A stretch of DNA of 64,000 nucleotides from assembly GCA_046346665.1 (NCBI GenBank), contig JAXMHQ010000007.1, forward strand, positions 62,001-126,000, given 5' to 3'. Below, piece after piece: positions 42,796 to 51,386 of the stretch; the stretch's first letter is position 1; each line of letters starts with the position of its first letter. The notes beneath the pieces are model-generated. The model saw only the letters and a list, made by a program, of their open reading frames with translations, was not told where the DNA came from and searched no databases. The translations under genes were made by a program, and so were the position numbers. Source of the DNA: JAXMHQ01 sp046346665 (GTDB lineage Bacteria; Verrucomicrobiota; Verrucomicrobiia; Limisphaerales; JAXMHQ01).

Positions 42796-43581
42796 ATGAA
42801 ACCGTCCTCGACAACTTCCACATCGAAAGGCCGCGTCCTGGCGGGCGGCATTGCGCATGCGCGATACACCGTGCGCCTTGCGCGGTCCGAGCAGGATATT
42901 CACGCGGCGCAGACGCTCCGTTTCCTGGTGTTCAACGTGGAACTGAACGAGGGGCTGGATCATTCCTACGCCACGCTGCGGGACGCGGACCCGTTTGACG
43001 CCATTTGCGATCACCTGGTGGTGGAGCACCAGCAAACGGGGGAGATTGTCGGGACCTACCGGCTGCAATCGGGCCGGGTGGCGGCGGCGAACCGGGGTTA
43101 TTACAGCTCCCAGGAATTCGACCTGGCACCCCTGGAACCGCTGCGCAATGAACTGATCGAACTCGGCCGGGCCTGCGTCCACAGCCAGCACCGGAACCTC
43201 ACCGTGCTTAGCCTGTTGTGGCAGGGTATCGACCTCTACGCGCGCGAGCACCAGGCGCGGTACCTGGTCGGCTGCAGCTCCCTGTCCACCCAGGACCCCG
43301 CCGAAGGCGCGGCGCTCTACCACTACCTGGAACGGCACCGCCTGCTCACCACGCACTGGAAGGTCCAGCCGCTTCCCGGGTTCGTCTGCCCGCTCGACCG
43401 CGTTTCCGAAAAACCCGCGCGCCCGCCCAAGCTGCTGCGCGCTTATCTTTCACTGGGCGCAAAAATCTGCGGCCCGCCCGCCATCGATCGCGAATTCAAG
43501 ACGATCGATTTCCTGACGTTCCTCGACATCCAGGACGTCACGCCGGAGGCCGCCGCGCGTTTCCTGATCCAAAGGGATTGA
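42796..43581 (+). CDS. olsB: OlsB-type N-acyltransferase (GNAT fold), probable ornithine lipid synthesis
   Basis: Protein of 261 residues of the Acetyltransf_5 (PF13444) group. OlsB transfers a 3-hydroxyacyl chain from ACP to ornithine, giving lyso-ornithine lipid. Marks: YTVRLARSEQDIHAAQTLRF at the start, NELNEGLD-like ELNEGLDHSY, DHLVVEHQQTGEIVGTYRL, and YLVGCSSLSTQDP. The next gene, 3 bases downstream, encodes a PlsC-type acyltransferase (OlsA-like), the standard pairing for this phosphorus-free membrane lipid. The window's phosphate-uptake island fits a low-phosphate lifestyle, but that link is inference. Confidence 0.82.
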   Translation: MKPSSTTSTSKGRVLAGGIAHARYTVRLARSEQDIHAAQTLRFLVFNVELNEGLDHSYATLRDADPFDAICDHLVVEHQQTGEIVGTYRLQSGRVAAANRGYYSSQEFDLAPLEPLRNELIELGRACVHSQHRNLTVLSLLWQGIDLYAREHQARYLVGCSSLSTQDPAEGAALYHYLERHRLLTTHWKVQPLPGFVCPLDRVSEKPARPPKLLRAYLSLGAKICGPPAIDREFKTIDFLTFLDIQDVTPEAAARFLIQRD

Positions 43582-43584
43582 ACC

Positions 43585-44385
43585 ATGATCCGGACCTTTT
43601 GCCGGGGTGCCATTCACTTCCTGTTGTTCGCTAGGATTGTTGTCTTCTCCTTCTCGGATTATGTCCTGCGCATCGCGTGCAGGGGAAAATCCGGCGACGT
43701 TCGCGCCCGGGCGGAATGGCTGCGGCGCTGGTCGATCCGGACGTTGAAGGATCTCCGGGTGACCGTCACCCGGCGCGGCACACCGCCGTCCGCCGGGTTG
43801 CTGACGTCCAATCACCTGAGTTACCTGGATATCCTGGTTCTCTCCTCGACTCACCCGATGGTGTTCGTGGCGAAAAGCGAGGTCCGAGGCTGGCCGGTCA
43901 TGGGCCGGCTGGCGCGTTGCGCCGGGACGCTGTTCATCCGGCGCGACCGCAAGGCCGATGTCGCGCGCGTCAACGCCGCCTTTGACGACGTCATCCGGGA
44001 CGGCGTGGTGGTCGCCGTGTTCCCGGAAGGAACAAGCTGGAACGGGGAGGTCATCCTGCCGTTCCACTCGTCCATGTTCCAGCCGGTGGTGGACAGCGGC
44101 TGGAAGGTCACGCCGGCGTCGGTCGGCTACACGATGACCGAAGGTTCCGTTTCCGAGCGGGTGTGTTACTGGGGCGACATGACGTTCCTGCCGCATTTTC
44201 TCCGGCTGCTCGCGCAACGCGGAATTCACGCCACGGTGACCTTTGGTCCACCCCTGCCCTCCGGCCTCGATCGCAAGCAACTGGCGCAGGAAGCGCGCCG
44301 GTGGACTTGCGAACTCGGCGGCGTGCCGCCGGCGGAAGGCGGCGGCAGGCTCACAGCGCCGCGGGCCGTTTCCACAGCGCGATGA
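43585..44385 (+). CDS. olsA: PlsC/OlsA-type acyltransferase
   Basis: Membrane acyltransferase of 266 residues. Motif I is HLSYLD (HX4D) in SNHLSYLDIL, motif II includes GTLFIRRDRK, and motif III is FPEGTSW. One N-terminal hydrophobic segment (about 8-30) anchors it. As the partner of OlsB it would add the second acyl chain to lyso-ornithine lipid; alone it could instead be a lyso-phosphatidate acyltransferase. The last 35 bases overlap the convergent RsmB-type gene. Confidence 0.82.
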   Translation: MIRTFCRGAIHFLLFARIVVFSFSDYVLRIACRGKSGDVRARAEWLRRWSIRTLKDLRVTVTRRGTPPSAGLLTSNHLSYLDILVLSSTHPMVFVAKSEVRGWPVMGRLARCAGTLFIRRDRKADVARVNAAFDDVIRDGVVVAVFPEGTSWNGEVILPFHSSMFQPVVDSGWKVTPASVGYTMTEGSVSERVCYWGDMTFLPHFLRLLAQRGIHATVTFGPPLPSGLDRKQLAQEARRWTCELGGVPPAEGGGRLTAPRAVSTAR

Positions 44386-45490
44386 ACATCCCGTTCCCGC
44401 GGGCTTGCTGCGGCCAGATCCAGATGCGGCTGGATTCCGGGGCGCCGGGATCGAGCGGGTTCGGCCGTCGCCAGGGTTCGAATCCGCCAAACGCGGCATC
44501 GAACGCATCGGCCACCCGGGTGGTTTCGGCTTCGGTCAGCGTGCACACGGCGTAGACCAGTTTGCCGCCGGGTTTGACGGAAGCTGCGGCGGTGGCCAGC
44601 AGCCGGATCTGCACCTGGCCGAGTTCGTCGACATCGTCGGGCCGCGTCGTCCAGCGCGCATGGGGATTTCTCTGCCACGTGCCGAGGCCGGAGCAAGGCG
44701 CATCCACCAGGACCCCGTCGAATTGCGTTTTTGTCGGCGGCTTCAATCCGCCATCCCACACGCGGGAACGGTAATTGAAAGCGCCCGCCCGCGCGGCGCG
44801 CCGTTTTAAAACCTGCAGCCGCCACTCGGCCCGGTCGGTTGCCCAGATTAATCCCCGGTTCTCCATGAGCCGGCTCAGGTGGAGCGTCTTGCCGCCTTCA
44901 CCCGCGCAGGCGTCCCACCAGTTGTCGGCCGGCTGCGGGTCGCACAGGAGGCCAACCGCCTGGGAACTGATGTCCTGCAATTCGAAATCGCCTGACTGGA
45001 ACGGGGCTGTCCGGAAAAGATCGCGCGGGCCCTCGTAACAGAGCGATTCCGGAAGAGGGCCGGGCCGGGTGTCGCCGAGGGTTTCGGCCAGGGCGGCGGC
45101 GCGGTCCGGCCGCGCGCGCAGCCACAGCGCGGGTTCCTCCTGCAGGCTGCGGAACCAGTCGTCGGGCGCCTGGCCGACGGCGGACAGGGCCCAGTCGGGG
45201 ACGGCGCGGCTGCGGAGCTCGCGCGCGGGAAGGAAGGAGGGATTGCGGCGGAAACGGTCGGCGAGATCGGCGGCGCGGCCGAGCCGGGTGTGGAATGTTT
45301 CGTTAGGTGCGAGCCACTGGAACCAGCGGTAGAACTGGAACACGGCCCGGGCGACGTTGCGGCGGGTATCGTCGGGGATGCGCCCGGCGCGCTTGAGAAC
45401 CTGCGCCAGCACGGCATCGGCCGGGTGCTCCCGGTCCGCGCCGCGCACCACTTCGGCCGCCAATTGAAGTTCATTCCACGGATGACTCAT
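44351..45490 (-). CDS. RsmB/NSUN-type rRNA m5C methyltransferase
   Basis: Protein of 379 residues. The SAM-binding domain has the NOL1/NOP2/Sun signatures: DISSQAVGLLCDPQP, WDACAGEGGKTLHL, VDAPCSGLGTWQRNP (with the catalytic-type PC) and YAVCTLTEAET (second Cys). The N-terminal half is helical and shorter than the NusB-like domain of RsmB, so RsmB is likely but another family member is possible. The start at 45490 is preferred; an in-frame ATG 25 codons upstream would overlap the divergent promoter. Overlaps olsA by 35 bases. Confidence 0.88.
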   Translation of the reverse strand: MSHPWNELQLAAEVVRGADREHPADAVLAQVLKRAGRIPDDTRRNVARAVFQFYRWFQWLAPNETFHTRLGRAADLADRFRRNPSFLPARELRSRAVPDWALSAVGQAPDDWFRSLQEEPALWLRARPDRAAALAETLGDTRPGPLPESLCYEGPRDLFRTAPFQSGDFELQDISSQAVGLLCDPQPADNWWDACAGEGGKTLHLSRLMENRGLIWATDRAEWRLQVLKRRAARAGAFNYRSRVWDGGLKPPTKTQFDGVLVDAPCSGLGTWQRNPHARWTTRPDDVDELGQVQIRLLATAAASVKPGGKLVYAVCTLTEAETTRVADAFDAAFGGFEPWRRPNPLDPGAPESSRIWIWPQQARGNGMFIALWKRPAAL

Positions 45491-45514
45491 TGCACGAGAG
45501 GCAATTTTCGGCAC

Positions 45515-45543
45515 TTGACGTGTTGGGGACAGACACTTACGTT
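45515..45543 (+). promoter_or_regulatory. Candidate promoter for the TRL-like lipoprotein
   Basis: TTGACG (45515-45520), 17 bases, then TACGTT (45538-45543). It lies 70 bases before the start codon and beside the divergent RsmB-type gene. Match to sigma-70 consensus is fair. Confidence 0.45.
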
Positions 45544-45612
45544 CGTGCCATTCCGCCGGACACATGATGAGTCTGGATGGATTGCAGGATCACAACAACA
45601 ACGAAAGGTGTT

Positions 45613-45936
45613 ATGAAGAAACTGATCGGTTATTCGTCTTGTCTCGCATTGGTTGCACTGGCTGCTGGTTGCGTGGGGCCGATGGGGAACGCGGGCGCTG
45701 CCTGGGGAGGCATTTACACCGATGTGTCCGGCGCTGGCGCTGTGACCGGAAACAGCGGATCCACGAAGGTCGGCCAGGCGTCTTCTGAAGGCATCATCTG
45801 CGTTGCCACCGGAGACTCCAGCATCAAGACCGCTTGCGCCAACGGCGGCATCACCAAGATCCACCATGTGGATTATCACGTGACCTCCGTCCTCGGCCTG
45901 TACACCAAGACCACGGTCACCGTTTACGGCGAATAA
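45613..45936 (+). CDS. TRL-like lipoprotein
   Basis: Lipoprotein of 107 residues: the signal MKKLIGYSSCLALVALAAGC has a lipobox with Cys20. The mature part contains GPMGNAGAAWGGIYTDVSG, then CVATGDSSIKTACANGGITKIHHVDYH and a final YTKTTVTVYGE, matching the TRL-like family (PF13146), named from tRNA-associated loci. Function is unknown. AAAGGTG gives a good ribosome-binding site, and the gene has its own promoter-like site and a strong terminator, so it is an isolated, probably well expressed unit. Confidence 0.85.
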   Translation: MKKLIGYSSCLALVALAAGCVGPMGNAGAAWGGIYTDVSGAGAVTGNSGSTKVGQASSEGIICVATGDSSIKTACANGGITKIHHVDYHVTSVLGLYTKTTVTVYGE

Positions 45937-45974
45937 GCTGGGCTTTTGCCGGCGGTCCAATCCGCCGGGAACAC

Positions 45975-46007
45975 AAAACCGGTTCCCAAAAAGGAACCGG
46001 TTTTTTT
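45975..46007 (+). terminator. Intrinsic terminator of the TRL-like gene
   Basis: AAAACCGGTTCC (45975-45986) pairs perfectly with GGAACCGGTTTT (45993-46004) around the loop CAAAAA, and the stem runs into seven U residues. It is the best intrinsic terminator in the window, 39 bases after the stop codon. Confidence 0.92.
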
Positions 46008-46022
46008 GTTGGGTGAATTGAC

Positions 46023-46172
46023 CTCCTCGTCATCGTCCTCGAATCGGATGAATGGATCAGTGGATTGTTGGATAAATGGAGAAGACTCCCGCGCGGAATC
46101 CATAAATCCAGGAAGCTATCTATCCAATCACTTCACGGGCAAAATCCGACGAGGACGACGACGAGGACGAGG
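46023..46172. repeat. Inverted pair of octamer arrays with flanking inverted repeat
   Basis: Outer arms: CTCCTCGTCATCGTCCTCG (46023-46041) and its near-complement beginning at 46150. Inside, 8-nt units CGGATGAA, TGGATCAG, TGGATTGT, TGGATAAA, TGGAGAAG (46045-46084) face inverted units GGAATCCA, TAAATCCA, GGAAGCTA, TCTATCCA (46095-46126). The design parallels the heptamer element at 3615, but with an 8-base unit. Another TGGAT octamer array is at 52212. Confidence 0.75.
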
Positions 46173-46212
46173 ACCATCCGGAGCGCGAGTTGCCCTCCCC
46201 GCCCGCTCGAGC

Positions 46213-48951
46213 CTAGCCTTTGGATGCGCCCACCAATTGACGCAGCACATACGGCAGGATCCCGCCGTGCTGGTAATACTCGATCTCGATGGGCGTATCG
46301 ATGCGGCAACGGACGGGGACTTCCTCCGCGGCGCCGTCGGCGCGGCGGATGCGCAGGGTGAGGTCCTGCTGCGGTTTCAGGTCCGGGCCGAGGCCGATGA
46401 TGTCGAACGTTTCCGCTCCGGTCAGTTTGAGCGTCTGGGCGGAGGTGCCTTCGCGGAACTGGAGCGGGAGAACGCCCATGCCGACCAGGTTGCTGCGGTG
46501 GATGCGTTCGAAGCTCTGAGCCACCACGGCTTTCACGCCGAGCAGTCGGGTTCCCTTCGCCGCCCAATCGCGCGAAGAACCGGTCCCATATTCCTGGCCG
46601 GCCAGGATGATGAGCGGAATGCCGGCAGCCTGGTATTGGACCGCGGCGTCGAAGATCGGAAGCTTCGTGCCCGCGCCTCCGTTCGCGAATGAAAGCGTGT
46701 TGCCGCCTTCCTCGCCGCCGAGCATCAGGTTCTTGATCCGCACATTCGCGAACGTGCCGCGCGTCATCACCCGGTCATTGCCGCGGCGCGAACCGTAGCT
46801 GTTGAAGTCCGCCGCCTCCACCCCGTTCGAAAGCAGGTACTGTCCGGCCGGCGAACTTTTCTTGATCGATCCCGCGGGCGAAATGTGGTCCGTCGTGACG
46901 CTGTCGCCGAAGACGCCGAGCGCGCGCGCGCCGGTGATCGGGCTGATGCCGCCCGCCTGGAGGCTGAACTCGCGGAAGAAGGGCGGTTCCTGGATGTAGG
47001 TGGATTTCTCGTTCCAGGCGTAAACCTGGCCGGCGCTGGACGGGATTTCGTTCCACTTCGGGTTTTGTTCGGCAAAATTCCGGTAGAGTTTGCGGAACAC
47101 TTCGGGCTTGAGCGCACTCTGCATGAGCTCGCGCAATTCAGCCAGGGTGGGCCAGATGTCGGCCAGGAACACCGGGTTGCCTTCCGCGTCGCGGCCCAGC
47201 GGCTCACAGCTCAGGTCGATGTCCACCCGCCCGGCGATGGCGAAGGCGACGACCAGCGGCGGCGACATGAGGAAATTGGCCTTGATGCTCTGATGCACGC
47301 GGGCTTCGAAATTGCGGTTGCCGGACAAAACCGCCGCGGCGACGAGGTCGCCTTTGACGACGGCGTCTTCGATGGCGGGATCCAGGGGGCCGGAATTGCC
47401 GATGCACGTGGTGCAGCCGTAACCGACGAGGTTGAACCGGAGTTTGTTCAGGTATTTCTGCAGGCCGGTGCGTTTGAGGTAATCCGTCACGACGCGCGAC
47501 CCGGGCGCGAGGGATGCCTTGACCGCGGGATTGACCTTCAGTCCTTTTTCAACCGCCTTGCGCGCGAGCAATCCGGCCGCGAGCATCACGCTCGGGTTGG
47601 ATGTGTTCGTGCAGCTCGTGATGGCCGCGATGAGCACCGAGCCCGTCTGAACCGAAGCCTTGCGCTTCGCGGCCGTCTCGACCTTGATCGTGCGGCCCAG
47701 CGACTGCCGGGTCTTGCCAAATCCGTTCTCCGGCACGGGCCGCTGCAGCGCCTGGAAGAATTCGCGGCGCAGGTTGCCCAGTTCGATGCGGTCCTGCGGC
47801 CGCTTCGGCCCGGCCACGCTCGGCTTCACCGCGCCGAGATCCACCTCGATCACCTGCGAGTAATCCACCTGCCCCGCGTCCGGGATGCCCCACAAACCCT
47901 GCGCCTTGTAGTAATTCTCGTAAACCCGGCAATGCTCCTCGCTGCGGCCGGTCGCCCGAAGATAATTCACGCACTCGCCGTCGATCGGGAAAAAGCCCAT
48001 CGTCGCGCCGTATTCGGGCGCCATGTTGGCAATGGTGGCTCGGTCGACCACCGGCAGCGCGCGCGCGCCGGGTCCGAAGAATTCGACGAACTTCCCAACC
48101 ACCTTCGCCTTGCGCAACACCTGCGTGATCGTCAGCGCCAGGTCGGTCGCGGTCACACCTTCGCCCAGCGACCCGGTGAAGTGCACGCCCACCACGTCCG
48201 GCGTCAGAAAATAAACCGGCTGGCCCAGCATGCCCGCCTCGGCCTCGATGCCCCCCACGCCCCAGCCCACGATCCCAATCCCGTTGATCATCGTCGTGTG
48301 CGAATCAGTCCCAACCAGCGTGTCCGGATAATAAACCCGGGCGCCGTTCGCGTCGGCAACCGACAACACGCCCTGCGCGAGGTACTCCAGGTTCACCTGG
48401 TGCACGATGCCGATGCCGGGCGGAATCACCTTGAACGTCTGAAACGCCTGCATGCCCCATTTCAAAAACTCGTACCGCTCCCGGTTCCGCTGGAATTCCA
48501 ACTCGAGATTGCGCTCCATCGCGTCCGGCGTCCCCGCCACGTCAACCTGCACGGAATGATCGACCACCAGGTCCACCGGCACCAGCGGTTCAATGAGACC
48601 CGGATCCCGGCCCAAACGCGACACGGCCGACCGCATCGCGGCCAGGTCGACCAGGAGCGGCACGCCCGTGAAATCCTGGAGGACGATGCGCGCGACGACA
48701 AAGGGGATTTCCTCGGTGCGCGGGGCGGCGGGTTTCCACGATGCCAGCGCCCGCACCGCCTCTTCACTCACCCGTTTGCCGTCGCAATTGCGGAGGACGG
48801 ATTCGAGCACGATGCGAATGGACACCGGGAGGCGGGAGACGGGGCCGAGCCCGGCGGCTTCGAGCCGGGGCAGCGAGTAATAGCGGCCCCGCTTGCCGTT
48901 CCCCAGGTCGAATTCTTCGATGACAGAAAACGGATTCTTCAAATCGCTCAT
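46213..48951 (-). CDS. acnA: Aconitate hydratase A
   Basis: TCA-cycle enzyme of 912 residues that isomerises citrate to isocitrate with a [4Fe-4S] cluster. Cluster cysteines appear in SCTNTSNP and in GCTTCIGNSG. The N-terminus has VDHSVQVD and GIGIVHQVNLE, and the swivelling C-terminal domain shows GQEYGTGSSRDWAAKG and the SFERIHRSNL motif. Length fits the AcnA/IRP1 type. The start at 48951 (MSDLKNPFSV) is chosen; 38 further in-frame codons upstream run through a repeat element. It is not linked to other TCA genes. Confidence 0.97.
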   Translation of the reverse strand: MSDLKNPFSVIEEFDLGNGKRGRYYSLPRLEAAGLGPVSRLPVSIRIVLESVLRNCDGKRVSEEAVRALASWKPAAPRTEEIPFVVARIVLQDFTGVPLLVDLAAMRSAVSRLGRDPGLIEPLVPVDLVVDHSVQVDVAGTPDAMERNLELEFQRNRERYEFLKWGMQAFQTFKVIPPGIGIVHQVNLEYLAQGVLSVADANGARVYYPDTLVGTDSHTTMINGIGIVGWGVGGIEAEAGMLGQPVYFLTPDVVGVHFTGSLGEGVTATDLALTITQVLRKAKVVGKFVEFFGPGARALPVVDRATIANMAPEYGATMGFFPIDGECVNYLRATGRSEEHCRVYENYYKAQGLWGIPDAGQVDYSQVIEVDLGAVKPSVAGPKRPQDRIELGNLRREFFQALQRPVPENGFGKTRQSLGRTIKVETAAKRKASVQTGSVLIAAITSCTNTSNPSVMLAAGLLARKAVEKGLKVNPAVKASLAPGSRVVTDYLKRTGLQKYLNKLRFNLVGYGCTTCIGNSGPLDPAIEDAVVKGDLVAAAVLSGNRNFEARVHQSIKANFLMSPPLVVAFAIAGRVDIDLSCEPLGRDAEGNPVFLADIWPTLAELRELMQSALKPEVFRKLYRNFAEQNPKWNEIPSSAGQVYAWNEKSTYIQEPPFFREFSLQAGGISPITGARALGVFGDSVTTDHISPAGSIKKSSPAGQYLLSNGVEAADFNSYGSRRGNDRVMTRGTFANVRIKNLMLGGEEGGNTLSFANGGAGTKLPIFDAAVQYQAAGIPLIILAGQEYGTGSSRDWAAKGTRLLGVKAVVAQSFERIHRSNLVGMGVLPLQFREGTSAQTLKLTGAETFDIIGLGPDLKPQQDLTLRIRRADGAAEEVPVRCRIDTPIEIEYYQHGGILPYVLRQLVGASKG

Positions 48952-48993
48952 AAAATTCGCAGAAACAGTGAACATAATGCGAACCATCGTCAA

Positions 48994-49138
48994 GCACAGG
49001 CCGCCGTCCGGCGGCCTGTGCATAGCCAATAGCCAATTGCCGATAGCCGACAGGGGACGCTGCACCCTCGACTTTCGATCCTCGATTATTGGCTATCGGC
49101 TATGCCTCTTTCGAAGGCTGCCGGCCTTCGAAAGAGGC
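48994..49138. repeat. Composite hairpin/heptamer element, copy 3
   Basis: Left hairpin 48994-49021 (13-bp stem). Units ATAGCCA, ATAGCCA, ATTGCCG, ATAGCCG (49022-49049). A spacer holds another heptamer set CCCTCGA, CTTTCGA, TCCTCGA (49065-49085). Inverted units ATTGGCTATCGGCTAT follow (49088-49103), then a right hairpin 49104-49138 (15-bp stem, 5-base loop). The MauE-like gene ends inside: its last 17 or so codons read the right hairpin and right array. Confidence 0.8.
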
Positions 49139-49628
49139 AGGCGCGGAGGCAGAAGCGCGTGGGAGGAAATATCACCACGGCAAAAGCGGCGGCGAGTAAC
49201 AGGGTGTTTTCAAGCAGTTTTCGGCACGCGGGAATTTCGCCGCTGCCGCAGCCGCAGTCAAATTTGACGGCGCAAAACGGGATGTGCAGTCCGGACTGGA
49301 GGACGGCGGCGCGATGCCACACGGCGAGTGTGAAGGGCACGAGCATCAGAATGATCAACAGGGCCGCGCCGCGCACGCCGATCCCGCCGACCAGAAGCGC
49401 CCCGCAGAAAATCTCGAACCACGGCAGGCCCGCCGCCACACCGTTCAAGATCCAGGGCGCCTGGATCCAATCGTACTGCCGGACCAGCTTCAGAAAATCA
49501 ACCGGATGCAGCGCCTTGCTGAAGCCCATGTAGAGAAAAACCATTCCCAGGATGAGCCTCAGAATCGCGAGGGTGAGTTCGCGCGACAAGCCGGAAGGAC
49601 CGGCGGGGGATGGTCCGCTGCTGTTCAT
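49086..49628 (-). CDS. DoxX/MauE-type membrane protein
   Basis: Protein of 180 residues with about four hydrophobic segments. The first contains the family-typical LRLILGMVFLYMGFSKALHP, then LPWFEIFCGALLVGG. A conserved FDCGCGSGEIPACRK loop carries two close cysteines, as in MauE, which is thought to pass reducing power for disulphide formation. The C-terminal tail (CLFRRPAAFERG onward) is read from a repeat element and is not family sequence. It is the last gene of an operon with the rhodanese and DUF1573 genes, with 4-base overlaps. Confidence 0.85.
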   Translation of the reverse strand: MNSSGPSPAGPSGLSRELTLAILRLILGMVFLYMGFSKALHPVDFLKLVRQYDWIQAPWILNGVAAGLPWFEIFCGALLVGGIGVRGAALLIILMLVPFTLAVWHRAAVLQSGLHIPFCAVKFDCGCGSGEIPACRKLLENTLLLAAAFAVVIFPPTRFCLRACLFRRPAAFERGIADSQ

Positions 49629-50170
49629 GGCGCGGGTGCGGAAACCGCAGTGTCAACCGGCATTGCGGCGGCGCGCCAGTCGGTAATGCCTCCGAGGTAC
49701 ACGGCGATCTTACGCGCATCGATGCCGGCATCGCGCAGGAGGATTGCGGCGAACCGGCTGTCCTCGCATTCACCGCCCTGGCAATAGACCACGACGTGCT
49801 CCGCCAACTGGCAGGCCGGCAGCACCTCCACCAGGTCGGATTCCGGGTGATACGGGTCGAGCGGATAGGAGCCGGGAATGTGGCCGGCGCGAAAGTGCTC
49901 CGCGTCGCGGGCGTCGATGAATACGACGGCCGGGGTCGGGAGCTGACGGAACAGCGCGACGGTTTCGATGCGATCCAGGGGCTGAAACCCGGCCTGGCGG
50001 ACGAGGTCCTCCGCGGTCGTGGCGGCAGGGACCGTCGAATTTGTCGCAGCCGGCGGGAAATAATTCCGGGTCAGCGAAAGTCCCGAGGGGGAGAGGGCGT
50101 TGGCCACGAGGGCGAACGCGGCACCGGCGGCGGCGAGCGCGGCGGCTTCCAGCAGCAACCCGCGGCTCAT
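49625..50170 (-). CDS. Rhodanese-domain protein, membrane-anchored
   Basis: Protein of 181 residues. A hydrophobic N-terminal segment (about 5-25) precedes a rhodanese domain with AVVFIDARDAEHFRAGHIPGS and the active-site loop VVYCQGGECEDS, whose first Cys would carry the persulphide. The active loop CQGGECED is one residue off the usual CxxxxR. It is translationally coupled to both neighbours (4-base overlaps), linking it to a DUF1573 protein and a MauE-like protein. Role is thiol or sulphur chemistry in the periplasm, as far as can be inferred. Confidence 0.85.
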   Translation of the reverse strand: MSRGLLLEAAALAAAGAAFALVANALSPSGLSLTRNYFPPAATNSTVPAATTAEDLVRQAGFQPLDRIETVALFRQLPTPAVVFIDARDAEHFRAGHIPGSYPLDPYHPESDLVEVLPACQLAEHVVVYCQGGECEDSRFAAILLRDAGIDARKIAVYLGGITDWRAAAMPVDTAVSAPAP

Positions 50171-51264
50171 GGCGGTGTAGGGGCTCCCGGTTGCGGCGGC
50201 GGCCGCGGACCCCGATGCAGGTTGGGCTGGTCCATCCCGGGCGGACCCGAACGCTTGCCCTGGTAAACCGGGATTTTAAGCTCGGGACTTTTGCGGCTCG
50301 TCGTTTTCACCGAGATGAATACCGGCTCCGACGCAGCGGTTTGGAATCCGGCGGGGAACGTGACCGACAGATTGAACTGCTTTCCGGGCACCACTTCCTT
50401 CAACTCCACCGCGAGGCCCGGGACGTTGATGACCGGATCGGAGACCTGGATGTTGTCGACCTGGTTGTTCCGGATGGTGATGTTGCAGGGAAATGCGCTG
50501 CCCAGCGGCGCGGGCGGCAGCGCGATCTGCGCCGGCATCACCAGCATCGCGGGCTGGATGATCGCGAAGACGTTGATGCTGATTGTCGGGACGTTCGTCG
50601 ACGAAGTCTGGAGCGTGAACGTGGCCTGCACGTTGTTCTGTTCCATCGGCGGAACCGCCCGGACCAGGAGCTCGAACATTTTGCCGGGCTGAATGGTCTT
50701 CAACTCGGCCGCAAAACCGTGATTCGTGTTCTGCGGCTCCGACAACGTGATCGGCTGATCCAGGTTGCTGACGATCCGAATCACGGCCGGCGCGTTGCTG
50801 GAATCGGATATGACATTCAACACCGCGGTCTGCGGACTGATTTCAATCGGCTTCCAAACCACACCCTTGATTTGAAGGATCGTCGAGGGTTGCGATTCGT
50901 CAGTGCAAACCACGGTGGCCGTCTTGTCGACCGGCCCGGAAAAATGCGTGCTGTTGAACTGGAGCGGAACCACCCCCGTGGCGCCGGGCTCGACCTGGCG
51001 GGTCCACTCGCCCGCCGAAGTGCAGCCGCAAGACGGGTAGACGCCCTTGATTTCCAGGGTTGCCTTGCCGGTGTTGGTGAAGGTAAACGTGTGCTTCACC
51101 AGCTCGCCATTGGCGACTCGGCCGAAATCAAACACGGTCGATTCAAACTGGATCTTCGGACACGGCACCTCCGCGGCCGCGGGCGGGGCCGGATCCGCCG
51201 CCACACACACTCCACCCCCCCCTGTTGCAAGCGCCCAGGCGAGCGCACAGAAATTCAGTCTCAT
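50167..51264 (-). CDS. DUF1573 periplasmic protein
   Basis: Protein of 365 residues with a signal peptide (about 1-22). The first domain is DUF1573: FESTVFDFGRVANGELVKHTFTFTNTG, then IKGVYPSCGCTSAGEW with the family's conserved CxC. Two further Ig-like beta domains follow (about 125-340). The C-terminus is proline-rich. DUF1573 genes sit next to thiol-redox genes in many PVC and Bacteroidetes genomes. Here it heads an operon with rhodanese and MauE-like genes, each overlapping by 4 bases. Confidence 0.85.
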   Translation of the reverse strand: MRLNFCALAWALATGGGGVCVAADPAPPAAAEVPCPKIQFESTVFDFGRVANGELVKHTFTFTNTGKATLEIKGVYPSCGCTSAGEWTRQVEPGATGVVPLQFNSTHFSGPVDKTATVVCTDESQPSTILQIKGVVWKPIEISPQTAVLNVISDSSNAPAVIRIVSNLDQPITLSEPQNTNHGFAAELKTIQPGKMFELLVRAVPPMEQNNVQATFTLQTSSTNVPTISINVFAIIQPAMLVMPAQIALPPAPLGSAFPCNITIRNNQVDNIQVSDPVINVPGLAVELKEVVPGKQFNLSVTFPAGFQTAASEPVFISVKTTSRKSPELKIPVYQGKRSGPPGMDQPNLHRGPRPPPQPGAPTPP

Positions 51265-51357
51265 AATCTCGATTCCCGCTGCCAGCTACCGCCAAGTTAG
51301 AAAAATCCCCGGCGCTGGCAAACCAAAAGCATCCCGACCGGATTCGCACGCGGAAAC

Positions 51358-51386
51358 AAAAAGGGCGGCCGAAGAACCGGCCGCCC
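51358..51386 (-). terminator. Intrinsic terminator on the minus strand, in the DUF1573 leader
   Basis: On the minus strand GGGCGGCC-GGTTCTTC-GGCCGCCC (51386-51363) is a perfect 8-bp stem followed by five U residues. It points toward the DUF1573 operon and lies about 95 bases before its start codon. No minus-strand gene precedes it, so it may terminate a leader RNA or small RNA. Confidence 0.6.

Noticed and set aside
46045..46126. CRISPR or CIRCE-like array
   Set aside because: Units are 8 nt, degenerate and inverted, with no spacers; the sequence does not match CIRCE.
48952..49065. N-terminal extension of aconitase upstream of 48951
   Set aside because: The codons run through the flanking repeat hairpin and are unlike any aconitase N-terminus.
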